NCBI RefSeq assembly: GCF_008807075.1
Contig: NZ_CP035632.1
Span: 1,116,001-1,180,000, forward strand
Origin: Synechococcus sp. RSCCF101
GTDB taxonomy: Bacteria > Cyanobacteriota > Cyanobacteriia > PCC-6307 > Cyanobiaceae
Direction: 5' to 3'
Length of the DNA stretch: 64,000 nt
Part shown: positions 26,538 to 36,640 of the stretch, piece after piece
Numbering within the stretch: the stretch's first letter is position 1
How the letters are laid out: every line of letters begins with the position of its first letter
Made by a program: the position numbers and the translations under genes
The notes under the pieces: model-generated
Databases searched by the model: none
What the model saw: the letters and a program-made list of their open reading frames with translations, nothing else
What the model was told of the DNA's origin: nothing

Positions 26538-27469
26538 TAGCTCTTTGGCCAAGTAAAGGTAGGAGAGCCATTCATCATGATCATTAGTTGCGAATAGATT
26601 AACCTCAATTGCCGATTCATGTCTTCACTGTTCGATGGTTCAAACTCCATCGCTCTGTAACTGCGATATTCAGCAGGAACGTTAAGAATATCGTCCGCAA
26701 AGCGTTGAGACGCATCCTTTGAACTGAGCCACACTGTGCCAGCCACGATGTCAGATAATGCTTGCCAAAAGATGCGCTTACGAAACCACTGGGGATCGAG
26801 GCGCTCTATTGGAATTAAGTGGTCCACTGCCATCTGTGGGACATAATAGATTCGATCTTTTCCAATCGCTTCAAAAAGCTCGGTTTCATCATTGCTCAGG
26901 AGTGCACTTGTGCCGTTGCGCCCGAGTCTCTCATCAAAGCCAATACCCTGCTGAAATACCCGCCGACGGAATACCATATTCGCCCCTGCTATCCATACTC
27001 CTTCAGCCATCGACGTCGGCTGATCAACAGGCCAATCAATGCAAGAAAGAAATTCTTCTAGCTTGGAATCGATCCATACGGGCTTGCGGTTCGCTGGATA
27101 TTTTGCAAGGATTCTCCCGCCGATCACATCCCATTGTGGATTATTACTGAACAAGTCAATAGCTTCAGATGCCCAAGTTGAGCTTGCCATAGCATCGTCA
27201 TCTAAGAAAGCAATAAGCTCGGCACAAGAAGCCTCAATGCCAATGTTTCGCGCTCTGCTTAGGCCTGAAATATCCTCAGTGATGAACTGATCACATTTGA
27301 TTGCATTGTAAACTGGCTTCCGCTCTCCGGGAGGTGTATTGTCGACTACAATGATCTCAAGATCTTCGCGATCTACGTGTTCCTGAGTGAGGACACTATT
27401 GATGGAATTGGCTAAAGTATCGTAGCGCTTGAATGTAGCAATAACAATACTGAGCTTAGGCTTTGTCAT
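26537..27469 (-). CDS. Glycosyltransferase family 2
   Basis: About 310 residues from ATG 27469, six bases after the upstream stop. LSIVIATFKRYDTLANSI opens the GT-A fold. IIVVDNTPPGE, SGLSRARNIGIEAS and IAFLDDDAMAS (DxD) follow, and NDETELFEAIG supplies the acidic catalytic block. It transfers a sugar from an NDP donor to a growing glycan or lipid. AT-rich like its neighbours. Confidence 0.9.
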   Translation of the reverse strand: MTKPKLSIVIATFKRYDTLANSINSVLTQEHVDREDLEIIVVDNTPPGERKPVYNAIKCDQFITEDISGLSRARNIGIEASCAELIAFLDDDAMASSTWASEAIDLFSNNPQWDVIGGRILAKYPANRKPVWIDSKLEEFLSCIDWPVDQPTSMAEGVWIAGANMVFRRRVFQQGIGFDERLGRNGTSALLSNDETELFEAIGKDRIYYVPQMAVDHLIPIERLDPQWFRKRIFWQALSDIVAGTVWLSSKDASQRFADDILNVPAEYRSYRAMEFEPSNSEDMNRQLRLIYSQLMIMMNGSPTFTWPKS

Positions 27470-27474
27470 GGAGC

Positions 27475-28173
27475 TCAAGCGGGAACGAGGGATAAATAAC
27501 GGATGGCAAAAGCAATTATCCGCTGATCGCTTTCTGAGGCTTGTCGTGAAGCTGGTATAGAAAGGGAGATAATTGCAACAGAAATACCTTTAGAAATCGA
27601 AGTTCCTAAGAAGTCTTTCGCCTTCAGCTTACATTGATAGGAGGAACCTCCTGTCCACTCAAGAGGCTTATGGTGGCCATTCACCTCAAAGGCAAGACAT
27701 TCTGCGTGTTCCTCATTGGTGAAGGCATGGAAAGTCGCTGTAAATAGCCAGTTCTCTGATATATCTGGCGCGAGAGGAAGCCTAAGTTCCAAAATCGGAT
27801 TGGGCCCAATCCAGCGGTACCATCCCTTCGCAGAGGGCTCGCGCGAATAAAGATTGCCTACAAAGGGGCTCAGATAGCTACAGTCATAGGTAAATCTGCG
27901 CAGACATAACGGCTTGCTTTCTTCGCCGAACTGTTGATCGATTGATTTTGGATACCAGGGAATAGGCTCATCGGCTTGGCTTTGCCTGTTGGTTTGATCG
28001 GTTAGAATAGATTCAGTGTGGACAGAAATAGACTCACTCTGAAATCTAGGCTCTACTTCAACAAGGCTGTGCGATACACCTGGTGAGTGGTGGATGATCT
28101 CGTGCCAAGCCGGGTTGTCGGCCGGGGTCTGCAGACAGCTGATCTGCTTAAGGTAGAAGGTTTTGGTGTTCAC
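27475..28173 (-). CDS. Glycan-cluster protein with a C-terminal beta-sandwich-like domain
   Basis: A 232-residue protein starting with GTG at 28173, with AAGGG nine bases upstream. No signal peptide. The last ~100 residues are beta-rich (LELRLPLAPDISENWLFTAT, LAFEVNGHHKPLEW) and end DQRIIAFAIRYLSLVPA. That pattern resembles small domains found beside or fused to cyanobacterial glycosyltransferases, but the resemblance is from memory. No catalytic motif. It lies in the middle of the four-gene operon. Confidence 0.6.
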   Translation of the reverse strand: MNTKTFYLKQISCLQTPADNPAWHEIIHHSPGVSHSLVEVEPRFQSESISVHTESILTDQTNRQSQADEPIPWYPKSIDQQFGEESKPLCLRRFTYDCSYLSPFVGNLYSREPSAKGWYRWIGPNPILELRLPLAPDISENWLFTATFHAFTNEEHAECLAFEVNGHHKPLEWTGGSSYQCKLKAKDFLGTSISKGISVAIISLSIPASRQASESDQRIIAFAIRYLSLVPA

Positions 28174-28196
28174 TGGAAATTACCCTTACTACAATC

Positions 28197-29078
28197 TTAC
28201 TTTTGAGCTTCGATCACTAGAATGCCTGGGAGATCAGCTCCAAGCACCCCGTATTTCCAGCTGGAAATGTGGTGAATCTTGGCTTGCGCCATGCCTGCTT
28301 CCTTGAGCTGGTCTAGTATCTCCCACCCAGGAATGCGATACACTAGTGAACCCCACTCAGGGCGGACGGGATCACCGTGCAGCTCGGCATCGCCGAACAT
28401 CTGGGTTTCACCTGTCGCTGGATCAGCGACGGCTTTGACAATACTGATCTGGCGGCCAAAAGCCATTGGACAAGTGGCTACAAGCCGGCCTCTAGGTCTC
28501 AGTACCCGAGCGATCTCTACAAAAGCGCGATCCAAAAGTGGCAGATGCTCAAACAGATCATTGCAGAGCACAAGATCGAGACTGGAACTCGCAAGTGTGA
28601 GCTTTGACAAATCCTGATGGGAGATATCGCTAAAGGCTGACTGGGCATCTTCTAGATACTCACTGCATAGCAGGCGATTTGGTCCAAGCTGGCGCCTAAG
28701 CCAAAGAGCGAAACCGCTCAGCGCCTCAGCTAGATATACATCTTTATGTCTCAGAGTTTCAAGTGATCCATAGAGTCTTTCGAGAAGCCAGAGTACGGCA
28801 CGGTTTCGACTAAGAAGCCCATTTCCGATGAGTGACTCGCGCCAGTTCTGGCCTTGCATCATCATCGTTTCTGGCGGTACATGTTCCCCTGTAAGGGGCT
28901 CCAATATGCCAAGTGCTTGGGTGATGGTGATGCATTCGTCGAGTAGCGATCCAAGTTGTATCAAGCTTGGCAGATCGGCTTGGAACTCGTCAAAGCAGTC
29001 ATAGCACCGGTGCAGCTCATGAAGTGTCATCAGGCTCTCATTGGGCGACAGGGCTGGGGCCAATACTCCGTCCACCAA
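28197..29078 (-). CDS. SAM-dependent methyltransferase (class I)
   Basis: Up to 293 residues. The start is uncertain: TTG 29078 and GTG 29075 follow an in-frame TAA closely, and ATG 29030 (MTLHELHRCYDC) with GAGAG just upstream is a strong alternative. LTLASSSLDLVLCNDLFEHL and EIARVLRPRGRLVATCPM are motif II and post-II of Methyltransf_11 enzymes, although the first glycine loop is poorly conserved. It probably methylates a sugar made by the adjoining transferases. First gene of the operon. Confidence 0.82.
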   Translation of the reverse strand: MVDGVLAPALSPNESLMTLHELHRCYDCFDEFQADLPSLIQLGSLLDECITITQALGILEPLTGEHVPPETMMMQGQNWRESLIGNGLLSRNRAVLWLLERLYGSLETLRHKDVYLAEALSGFALWLRRQLGPNRLLCSEYLEDAQSAFSDISHQDLSKLTLASSSLDLVLCNDLFEHLPLLDRAFVEIARVLRPRGRLVATCPMAFGRQISIVKAVADPATGETQMFGDAELHGDPVRPEWGSLVYRIPGWEILDQLKEAGMAQAKIHHISSWKYGVLGADLPGILVIEAQK

Positions 29079-29156
29079 CTTTGCACTACAGGACTCATAT
29101 TACATAGGAAGTGACCTTTGATGAGCACGGCTTCAAAGCTCAAACCCGCCTGGCAG

Positions 29157-29811
29157 GCCTTCAGTTTAGTTCCGGCTTAGGTCGCGCCCCGTGGAGTGGT
29201 GTAAATCCCGAGGTCAGTGACCTGATCGGAGATGGCTGATCAGGCAGCTGCTGAGATTGCAGCTGTGAGTTGATCCTGGCCCTGATCGCTGGTGTTGTCC
29301 AGCTTGGCCATCGATAGTTCCGAGAACACGCGCCGGCCATCGAGTTGCCATTCCTCCTGCTGCTCGAGCAGCAGGACGCCCACCAGGCGGATGATCGCGG
29401 CGTCGTTGGGGAAGAGGCCGACGACACGCGTGCGGCGCTTGATTTCCTTGTTGAGCCGCTCCAGGGGGTTGGTGCTCCAGATCTTTCGCCAATGCTCCGG
29501 GGGATAGAAGCGGAAGGCCAGGACGTCCTCCCTGGCCTGCTGCATCAGGGCCGCAGCAGCGGGGAATTTCTCCTGGAGCATCGTGATCACCTGCTCCCAC
29601 TGCTGCTCGACGGCCCCCGCCTCGGGCTGAACGAACACCGAGCACAGGGCGGCAGCCACCATGTCCTGACTGCCTTTGGGCACCTTGACCAGCAGGTTGC
29701 GGGCGAAATGCACGCGGCAGCGCTGCCAGCTGGTGCCCTGACAGCAGCGGGCAACAGCCTTCTTGAGCCCGGCGTGGGCGTCGCTGATCACCAGCTGCAG
29801 GCCTGAGAGCC
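29157..29811 (-). mobile_element. IS256-family fragment
   Basis: Right-hand part of an IS256-like element, cut by IS-A2 at 29812. It contains the transposase C-terminus and an end region near GTGGAGTGGTGTAAATCCCG. No target duplication can be recognised. Confidence 0.75.
29240..29811 (-). pseudogene. IS256-family (MULE-type) transposase, C-terminal fragment
   Basis: About 190 residues remain: LVISDAHAGLKKAVARCCQG, CRVHFARNLL and WSTNPLERLNKEIKRRTRVV with VVGLFPNDAAIIRLVG, the usual family end. The N-terminal half, with the first catalytic Asp, is missing. Inactive. Confidence 0.85.
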
Positions 29812-29872
29812 CAGGGCTGATTCAAAGTTCTACGCCATCGTTCCCCCTGGTGGCCTCTGAGGTGGGTGCCTT

Positions 29873-30619
29873 TTATTGGACAGCCTTGGCCCCTGACATC
29901 GTTAACCCCGGACGGGAGGAACAGGGTTGGGTCTCATTGTAGACCTGATTGGGAGTTCTGCCTCCCAGGGCACTGTGGGGTCTCACATGGCCGTACCTCC
30001 ACAGGAAGCGGGCCAGGCTGACTTCTGCTTCCCAACCATCGCTGTAGGCATGCAGGTAGACCTCCTCATACTTGAGCTTCCTCCAGAGTCGCTCGACAAG
30101 GATGTTGTCGTAGCAACGCTTCCTGCCGGACCAGCTGATCCTGATTCCCTCCTTCTGCAGCCTGCCGACGAACTCAGCAGAGGTGAACTGGCAGCCCTGA
30201 TCGGAATGGAAGATCTCTGGCCTGCGGCCAGTGGATAAGGCCATCTCCAGGGCATCCAGGCAGAACTCCGTGTCAAGGCTGTTGGAGAGCCTCCAACTGA
30301 GGACGTGCCTTGAGTGGAGATCCATGATCGCCACCAGATAGAGAAAGCCCTTTTGCAGCGGGATGTAGGTGACATCGGTGGCCCAGACCTGGTCCACGGT
30401 GTGGATCTCATCGATGTCCACCAGGCAGGGGAATCGCTCCGATGGCTCGCCTGGAATCGTGGTCCGGGGTTTCTGGTAGATCGCCCGTAAACCCATGCGG
30501 CGCATGAGGTTTCGCACGCGGTCACGGCTGATCGGGATCCCTTCCCTGGCCAGGTAGGCCACGATTCGTCGGCTGCCGCTGCAGGGATCCTCCAGGTAGA
30601 GGGCATCAATCCTGGCCAT
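29873..30619 (-). CDS. IS3-family OrfB DDE transposase (IS-C2)
   Basis: 248 residues from the ATG, almost identical to IS-C1 OrfB (a TDVTYIPLQKG variant of the first DDE block; RLWRKLKYEEVY in place of RLWRTLKYEEVY). Likely made as an OrfAB fusion. Confidence 0.9.
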   Translation of the reverse strand: MARIDALYLEDPCSGSRRIVAYLAREGIPISRDRVRNLMRRMGLRAIYQKPRTTIPGEPSERFPCLVDIDEIHTVDQVWATDVTYIPLQKGFLYLVAIMDLHSRHVLSWRLSNSLDTEFCLDALEMALSTGRRPEIFHSDQGCQFTSAEFVGRLQKEGIRISWSGRKRCYDNILVERLWRKLKYEEVYLHAYSDGWEAEVSLARFLWRYGHVRPHSALGGRTPNQVYNETQPCSSRPGLTMSGAKAVQ

Positions 30620-30755
30620 GATCCGTAGCGTCGACGAACGGACCGGAGCAGGTCGGTAGTAGAGCGTGGATCGCGGGAGCCCCAGGAGGGCACACTGCCG
30701 GCTGATGCTGAGCTGGCTGTGGTCGTGATCGACCAGGCTGCGGAGTTCATGAGCC

Positions 30756-31043
30756 TCACAGGAGCTGAGACTTTTTTTTGAGCCACTCCAGCTCCATCTG
30801 CAGGCGGCCGATCTGCTGGAACAGCTCCGCCTCCCTGGCCTGACCGTCCTCCTTGTCCTTGCTCTTCCTGCCTCTGGTGAACAGATCGCTCGCCCCGTCC
30901 AGGAGCTGTTTCTTCCACTGGCTCACCTGGATCGGGTGAATCGCGTGGTCAGCGGCGATCTCCTGGATCGTCTTGCGGCCGCTGATCGCCTCCATGGCGA
31001 CTTTGGCCTTGAACTCAGGGCTGTGGGTTCGGCGCTTGCTCAT
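30756..31043 (-). CDS. IS3-family OrfA (IS-C2)
   Basis: 95 residues, identical in layout to IS-C1 OrfA: MSKRRTHSPEF start, helix-turn-helix and coiled coil. The eight-A run lies just before its stop. Confidence 0.9.
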   Translation of the reverse strand: MSKRRTHSPEFKAKVAMEAISGRKTIQEIAADHAIHPIQVSQWKKQLLDGASDLFTRGRKSKDKEDGQAREAELFQQIGRLQMELEWLKKKSQLL

Positions 31044-31078
31044 TGGTGGGAGCCCCTTCTCAGGGGCGGTGCCCCGCC

Positions 31079-32241
31079 TCAAAGGTTAACGATGGGACCT
31101 GTCCAGAAAAACCAGACCACCTCACTCCTGACCATCGCCAGCAGCGCGGTGATGTCGTGCATCACGACCTGGAGTCCCTCGCGGACGGAGCGAAATCCAG
31201 CCAGCCGCAACATGTTGAGAGCGGCGGTGCGCAGCGTGGCCATCACTCCGGCGCCATTGCCGCCGTAGCGGTGGTTGTCTTCTCTGAGCTGGGTGTCCCG
31301 GATCCAGTGCCAGCTTTCCAGGCTCCAGCGGTCACGGACCAGTTGCAGCAGGGCTTTTGGAGGGGTGCGCAGACTGGTGATGAACCGGTGGGTGGCCTGA
31401 AACGGCTTGCCCTGGCGGGAGCCGGTGGCGCTCACCTCCACGATCCAGGCACTGCCGGGCCAGTTCTCCTTGATGTGAGCGGGTGCCTCTTTCGCCCGGA
31501 TGCTCCAGGTGATGTCACGGCCATGGCCAAGCTCGTGATCCGTTGCGGTGAAAGGGATCCGGCGCTTCCCCTGGAATTGGCTGCGGATCTGACGATGCAG
31601 CGTCCGCTGGTTGGCTTTGACCGTCAGCAGGAAGTCGGCTCCCTGCTCCTGGAGCTGCCGAAAAACGGTTTCTGCGTGTGGAGTGCGTCGGCCTGAACCA
31701 GCACACCGCCGAGGTCGAGCTCTCCAAGCAGCCTCCTGAGGACAGCCCGCTCGTGGTCCTCGCCTGTGGCGGTGCAGGTCTGAGCAATCGCCACGCCCAG
31801 GGCCGCGGAGTAGAGCGTCACCTGGGCAATGAAGGCCGAGCCACCGCCAGCGGTGGGCTCTGCCGAGCCCCGCAACGTCTTGCCGTCACACACCAGCTGA
31901 TCGAGATCGGCCGCACCATCAGGGATCTGAGCGATCGTCCAGTCGCGAATGGCATCGCAGACGGCCGTGACATCCACCTGCAGGAAGAAGTAGCGGAAGG
32001 CGGAATCAGACGGTGGGCGCCGCAGTTCGATCCCAAGCGCCTCGATGAGAACAGCGTGATGGCGCCGGGCAAAGCGCTCCAGATCCCGGAGGCTCTCGCA
32101 ACGGCTCAGGATTCCGAGAACCGCAACCAGGAGCAGGTACCAGGCCGGGATGCGAACGCCCCGGCGCATGCGGGCATCAGGAATAGCCCGGAGGTAGGTG
32201 ATCAGGTCGAGATCAGTTGCGGCAGAGGCGATCTGGGGCAC
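31079..32241 (-). CDS. ISAs1-family transposase with -1 frame change and altered C-terminus (IS-A2)
   Basis: The same two-frame transposase as IS-A1, with the same TTTTTC break. The insertion of IS-C2 replaces the last residues after LLAMVR with SEVVWFFWTGPIVNL encoded by the IS-C end. The core domain is untouched. Confidence 0.8.
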
Positions 32242-32323
32242 GGAGACGGAGCGATCCCGCTGACCTCAGCCCATGCTGGCAGCCGTGGCAAGGATTGCTG
32301 TGCCGAACTTTGAATCAGCCCTG

Positions 32324-33191
32324 GGGTGGCCCGCAGTGGCTACTACGCCTGGCGGAAGCGTCAGGAGGCGCCGGGAAAGCGGGCGGCCGAGAACACTCGG
32401 CTCACCGCTGAGATCGAGGCGGTGTTTCAGGAGCACCGGGGCTTCTACGGCTCCCCTCGGATCCACCAGGAGCTGCGAGCGTCAGGCCGGCAGGTCGGAC
32501 GCCACCGTGTCGCCCGGCTCATGCAACGGGCTGAGCTCAGGGCCAGGACCCGCAAGCCGTTCCGGCCCTGCTCCAGGGCCAGCAGTGGAACCGCGGGTGT
32601 GGTCGAGAACCAGCTCCAGCAGGACTTCCAGCCACCCGCTCCGAACCGCTGTTGGGCAGGCGACATCACCTACATCCGCACGTCGGCCGGCTGGCGGTAC
32701 CTGGCGGTGTGGATCGATCTGTTCAGCCGCCGTGTCGTCGGCTGGACGCTGGATCAGCGGATGGATACCGCCCTGGTGATCGAGGCCCTCAGCCGGGCTC
32801 TCGGTCACCGGAATGTGGAGCCGGAACAGCTGCTGCTGCACACGGATCAGGGCAGTCAGTACCGGGCGACTGACTACCGCGATCTGCTCAGGGATCAGAA
32901 GATCGCCTGCAGCATGTCCGCAAAGGGCTGCTGTTGGGACAACGCGGTGGTGGAGAGCTTCTTCTCCACCCTCAAGTTGGAGCTCGACCTCGATGACAAT
33001 CGAGACACCTTGATCTCACCCCAGCAGCTGCAGCGGGATCTGGCCTTCTGGATCGAGGGTTACTACAACCGCGAACGCCGCCACTCAACGATCGGTTACC
33101 TCAGCCCGATCGATCACGAGCAGCAGTTCATTGCTGCCCGTACACTCACCCCTGTGAACCCCTGAGACCTGTCCACGAAATCGGGGGAACC
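32324..33191 (+). mobile_element. IS-D1, 5'-truncated IS3-family element
   Basis: The orfB and right end remain (CCTGTCCACGAAATCG at ~33170-33185). The left end and orfA are replaced by IS-A2. A second fragment of the same element is at 47115-47460. Confidence 0.8.
32326..33165 (+). CDS. IS3-family OrfB transposase, N-terminally truncated (IS-D1)
   Basis: 279 residues from a GTG at the IS-A2 junction. ARSGYYAWRKRQEAPGKRA is the start of the conserved OrfB helical region. GDITYIRTSAGWRYLAV, HTDQGSQYRATDY and NAVVESFFSTLKLELD are the DDE blocks, and YNRERRHSTIGYLSP ends the domain. The core is complete, but without orfA and the left end the element should not move itself. Confidence 0.85.
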   Translation: MARSGYYAWRKRQEAPGKRAAENTRLTAEIEAVFQEHRGFYGSPRIHQELRASGRQVGRHRVARLMQRAELRARTRKPFRPCSRASSGTAGVVENQLQQDFQPPAPNRCWAGDITYIRTSAGWRYLAVWIDLFSRRVVGWTLDQRMDTALVIEALSRALGHRNVEPEQLLLHTDQGSQYRATDYRDLLRDQKIACSMSAKGCCWDNAVVESFFSTLKLELDLDDNRDTLISPQQLQRDLAFWIEGYYNRERRHSTIGYLSPIDHEQQFIAARTLTPVNP

Positions 33192-33305
33192 CCATGGAGA
33201 AGGCGAACGGGGAGTGGGCCCTGATGGCGACCACTCACAACATCCTCAAACTGTTTCGGGCCTCGCTGGCCATGGCCTGAGGGCGGCTTGTTCCTGACGG
33301 CAATG
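33192..33305 (+). mobile_element. Fragment of an IS1182-like (IS-H type) element
   Basis: Encodes MEKANGEWALMATTHNILKL, matching the end of the IS-H transposase at 50370-50448 with clear divergence, plus a little trailing DNA. Bounded by the IS-D1 and IS-G1 ends. Confidence 0.7.
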
Positions 33306-33733
33306 CTGGGATTTGATCCCCCTCGATCCCAGACCAGGGGCTCATTCAGGATGAGTTGGCCTGAGCTCAACGCGCGACAGACTCCTAGCACATTGATCTT
33401 GTAGCGATTCTTGGCCAGGCCGCGCAGCCGGGTTTTCTGGAATCCGAACTGCTGTTTGATGACTCGGAATGGGTGCTCGACCTTGGCGCGGACGTGTGCC
33501 TTTGCAGCCTCAATCAGATCTTGCAGCCTTCCTTCTGGTGTGTCTGGCAGAGCGCGGCGCTTCCCGGGTCGCATCTCAACTCTGAAATCCGCTTTCGTGC
33601 CTTTCATCTCGGGCCTCTTGGCGATGCCCTGGTAGCCAGCGTCGCCGTAGACGACCTCCTGACGTGGACCCTGGAAATCGGTCCAGGGTGAATGAGAGTC
33701 CTCAACCGGCCAGACTGGGCCGGGGACTTCACC

Positions 33734-34012
33734 ATGAAACGAATCCGCCACACACCCGAGCAGATCATCCGCAAGCTCAAGACCGCAGAGCAGCTGATCG
33801 CCCAGGGCAAGACCGTCAACGAGGTCTGCCGCGTGATCGAGGTGACACAGCCGACCTACCACCGCTGGCGGCAGCAGTTTGGAGGGATGCAGGCCGAGGA
33901 GGCCAAGCGCCTGACCCAGCTGGAGAAGGAGAACGCCCGACTCAAGAAGCTGCTGGCCGAGGCCGAGCTGGAGAAGGCAATGCTGAAAGACCTTGCCGAG
34001 GGAAACTTCTGA
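33734..34012 (+). CDS. IS407-like OrfA (IS-E4)
   Basis: 92 residues, MKRIRHTPEQIIRKLK start, helix-turn-helix and coiled coil. The slippery GGGAAAC lies two codons before the stop. OrfA is intact although its orfB is broken. Confidence 0.88.
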   Translation: MKRIRHTPEQIIRKLKTAEQLIAQGKTVNEVCRVIEVTQPTYHRWRQQFGGMQAEEAKRLTQLEKENARLKKLLAEAELEKAMLKDLAEGNF

Positions 34013-35529
34013 GCCCGGAACGCAGGCGCAGGGCGGTCCTCGTCCTGCAGCAGCGTTACCGGGCATCTGAGCGGTTCGCCTGCCGGCTGGTGGGTCAGCA
34101 CCGCAGCACCCAACGCCATGGCGGGACGGTCCCTGGGGCCGAGGAGGCCAAGCTCAGGCGCCGGCTGAGGGAGATCGCCGCTGAGCACATCCGCTGGGGC
34201 CGGCGGATGGCCCACCGCGTGCTGCGGCGGGAGGGCTGGGCTGTGAATCACAAGTGGGTGCAACGGATCTGGCGGGAGGAAGGTCTGCAGCGGCCCACTC
34301 CCCGAAAGCAGAAACGGGCACGGCCCGCGGACGGGTCGGTGCGCCGCCATCAGGCCGAGTATCCCCATCAGGTGTGGGCGATGGACTTTCAGTTCGATGC
34401 CACGGTCGATGGCCGGCGGCTCAAGTTGGGCCTCCTGAGAAAGGCCAGACCAACTGCGCTGCAACGAGTCCGAGGAGCTTGTCGCAGTAAAATGCTGGCA
34501 ATTCGGCGCATTCCGGCCGAAAAGCTGCCCAGAGTTTTCCACATGTACCGACGTGAGCATCGTCATCAGCTCTCGTTTGAGGATTTCTTCCTGCCATTCG
34601 GCGGCAAGAGCTCTCTGGAGATAATCGCTGGATCAAGCTCGCTGAGCTGATTCCCTGGGATGAGCTTGAGGACGACTATGCCGCCCAGTTCTGCAAGGGC
34701 TTTGGAGCACCCGCCAAGCCCTTCCGCATGGCGCTTGGAGCTCTGATCATCAAGGCGCGCATGGGACTCACCGATGAAGAGCTGGTCGAGCAAGTCAAGG
34801 AGAATCCTTATCTCCAGTTTTTCCTTGGTCTGGAGGCCTATCAGTACTCTGCTCCATTCGATCCATCGATGCTGGTCCATTTCCGCAAGCGATTACCGGA
34901 GTCGGTGGTGAACGACTGCAACGAGCGGATCGTGCGACATGGATTGAATGTCATCCAAGCTGCGGCTTCCAGTGATGACGAGGATCCTGGCCGTGGTGGC
35001 GGATCTACCAGCGGTGGTCAACGGCTGACCCAGCCAGACACGCCATCTCAGAATCAGGGCACGCTTCTGATTGACGCCACATGCGTCCCAGCTGACATCC
35101 GTTACCCAACCGATCTGTCTCTGCTCAATGAAGCCAGGGAAGTCACCGAGCGGCTGATCGATGCGATGCATCCGCAGGTCAGGTATTGCTTTGGCGGCAA
35201 GCCACGCACGCATCGCAGGAAGGCCAGACAGCAGTTCCTTGCGGTAGCCCGGAAGAAGCGGCCCCGCATCAGCAGGATTCGCAAGGCCATTGGGCAGCAA
35301 CTGAGCCACCTGGACCGCAATCTGGCCAGCATTGATGCCCTGACCGCCTGCGGCGGCTGCCTTCTTGCTGCAGGCCGGCACTGGTACCGCAAGCTGCTGG
35401 TGGTCAGTGAGCTGGTCCGGCAGCAGAGGATTCTCCATCACTCCGGCAGCCGGAGTGACGTGGACCCCGGAAACCGGTCCAGGGTGAATGAGAGTCCTCA
35501 ACCGGCCAGACTGGGCCGGGGACTTCACC

Positions 35530-35807
35530 ATGAAACGAATCCGTCACACTCCAGAGCAGATCATCCGCAAGCTCAAGACTGCAGAGCAGCTGATCGCCCA
35601 GGGCAAGACCGTCAACGAGGTCTGCCGAGTGATCGAGGTGACGCAGCCGACCTACCACCGCTGGCGGCAGCAGTTCGGGGGATGCAGGCCGAGGAGGCCA
35701 AACGGCTGACCCAGTTGGAGAAGGAGAACGCCCGACTCAAGAAGCTGCTGGCGGAAGCCGAGCTGGAGAAGGCGATGCTCAAAGATCTTGCCGAGGGAAG
35801 CTTCTGA
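35530..35807 (+). pseudogene. IS407-like OrfA, frameshifted (IS-E5)
   Basis: Starts MKRIRHTPEQIIRKLKTAEQ, but a one-base loss near 35684 (TTCGGGGGATG against TTTGGAGGGATG) changes the frame before the coiled coil. The slippery site is also altered (GGGAAGC). Confidence 0.85.
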
Positions 35808-35830
35808 GCCCGGAACGCCGGCGCAGGGCG

Positions 35831-36640
35831 GTGGTCGTCCTGCAGCAGCGTTACCGGGCATCGGAGCGGTTCACCTGCCGGGTTGTGGGTCAGAACCGCA
35901 GCACCCAACGCCATGGCGGCAGGGCCCCTGGGGTCGAGGAGACCAAGCTGCGGCACCGGCTGAGGGAGATCGCCGCTGAGCACATCCGCTGGGGCCGGCG
36001 GATGGCCCACCGCGTGCTGCGGCGCGAGGGCTGGAGCGTGAATCACAAACGGGTGCAACGGATCTGGCGGGAGGAGGGTCTGCAGCGGCCCACCCCCAGA
36101 AAGCAGAAGCGGGCACGGCCAGCGGACGGCTCAGTGCGTCGCCATCAGGCCGAGCATCCCCACCAGGTGTGGGCCATGGACTTCCAGTTCGATGCCACGG
36201 CCGATGGCCGGCGGCTCAAGTTTCTGAACGTGATCGATGAGCACAGCCGCCTCTGCCTGGCCATCCGGGTGGGCAGGCGCTGCAAGGCCAGGGACGTGGT
36301 GGCCGTGCTGGAGGAACTCACCAGCCTCTACCCGGCACCGGCGTTCATCCGGTGCGACAACGGCCCTGAATTCATCGCCCACGCCTTACGGCGTTGGTGC
36401 AGGACCAGCGGCACGACAACGGCCACGATCGAGCCAGGTTCCCCGTGGCAGAACGGCTTTGCCGAGTCGTTCAACGGGAGATTCAGGGATGAGTTCCTCA
36501 ACACCGAGCTGTTCACCACGGCTCCTGAGGCTCAGATCCTGGCCGACCGCTGGCGCTGGGAGTACAACTCACTCAGGCCGCATTCGGCCCTCCAGGGGCG
36601 TACGCCCCTGGAGGCAGCTCAACAAGGAGCTGCTGCATGA
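35831..36640 (+). CDS. IS407-like OrfB DDE transposase (IS-E5)
   Basis: 269 residues from [40 protein letters not shown] and [17 protein letters not shown] are the three DDE blocks, and the end [15 protein letters not shown] is family-typical. The frame itself is intact, but the natural product would be an OrfAB fusion, which this copy cannot make. Confidence 0.85.
   Translation: MVVLQQRYRASERFTCRVVGQNRSTQRHGGRAPGVEETKLRHRLREIAAEHIRWGRRMAHRVLRREGWSVNHKRVQRIWREEGLQRPTPRKQKRARPADGSVRRHQAEHPHQVWAMDFQFDATADGRRLKFLNVIDEHSRLCLAIRVGRRCKARDVVAVLEELTSLYPAPAFIRCDNGPEFIAHALRRWCRTSGTTTATIEPGSPWQNGFAESFNGRFRDEFLNTELFTTAPEAQILADRWRWEYNSLRPHSALQGRTPLEAAQQGAAA

Larger units (their letters stand above)
29858..31124 (-). 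mobile_element. IS-C2, IS3-family element, 1267 bp
   Basis: Complete copy with both terminal repeats and a 3-bp direct duplication, CTC, typical of the IS3 family. Nearly identical to IS-C1, so transposition was recent. Confidence 0.95.
29812..32323 (-). mobile_element. IS-A2, ISAs1-family element interrupted by IS-C2
   Basis: Both 19-bp ends are intact (CAGGGCTGATTCAAAGTTC). The flanks do not form a 10-bp duplication: the left flank is the IS256 fragment, the right flank IS-D1. The copy therefore arose by recombination or lost its original neighbours. IS-C2 is inserted near the transposase end with a CTC duplication (29855-29857 and 31125-31127). Confidence 0.9.

Noticed and set aside
24669-29078. 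Genomic island with attachment site, integrase or tRNA
   Set aside because: No tRNA, integrase of the tyrosine or serine type, or direct att repeat is visible.
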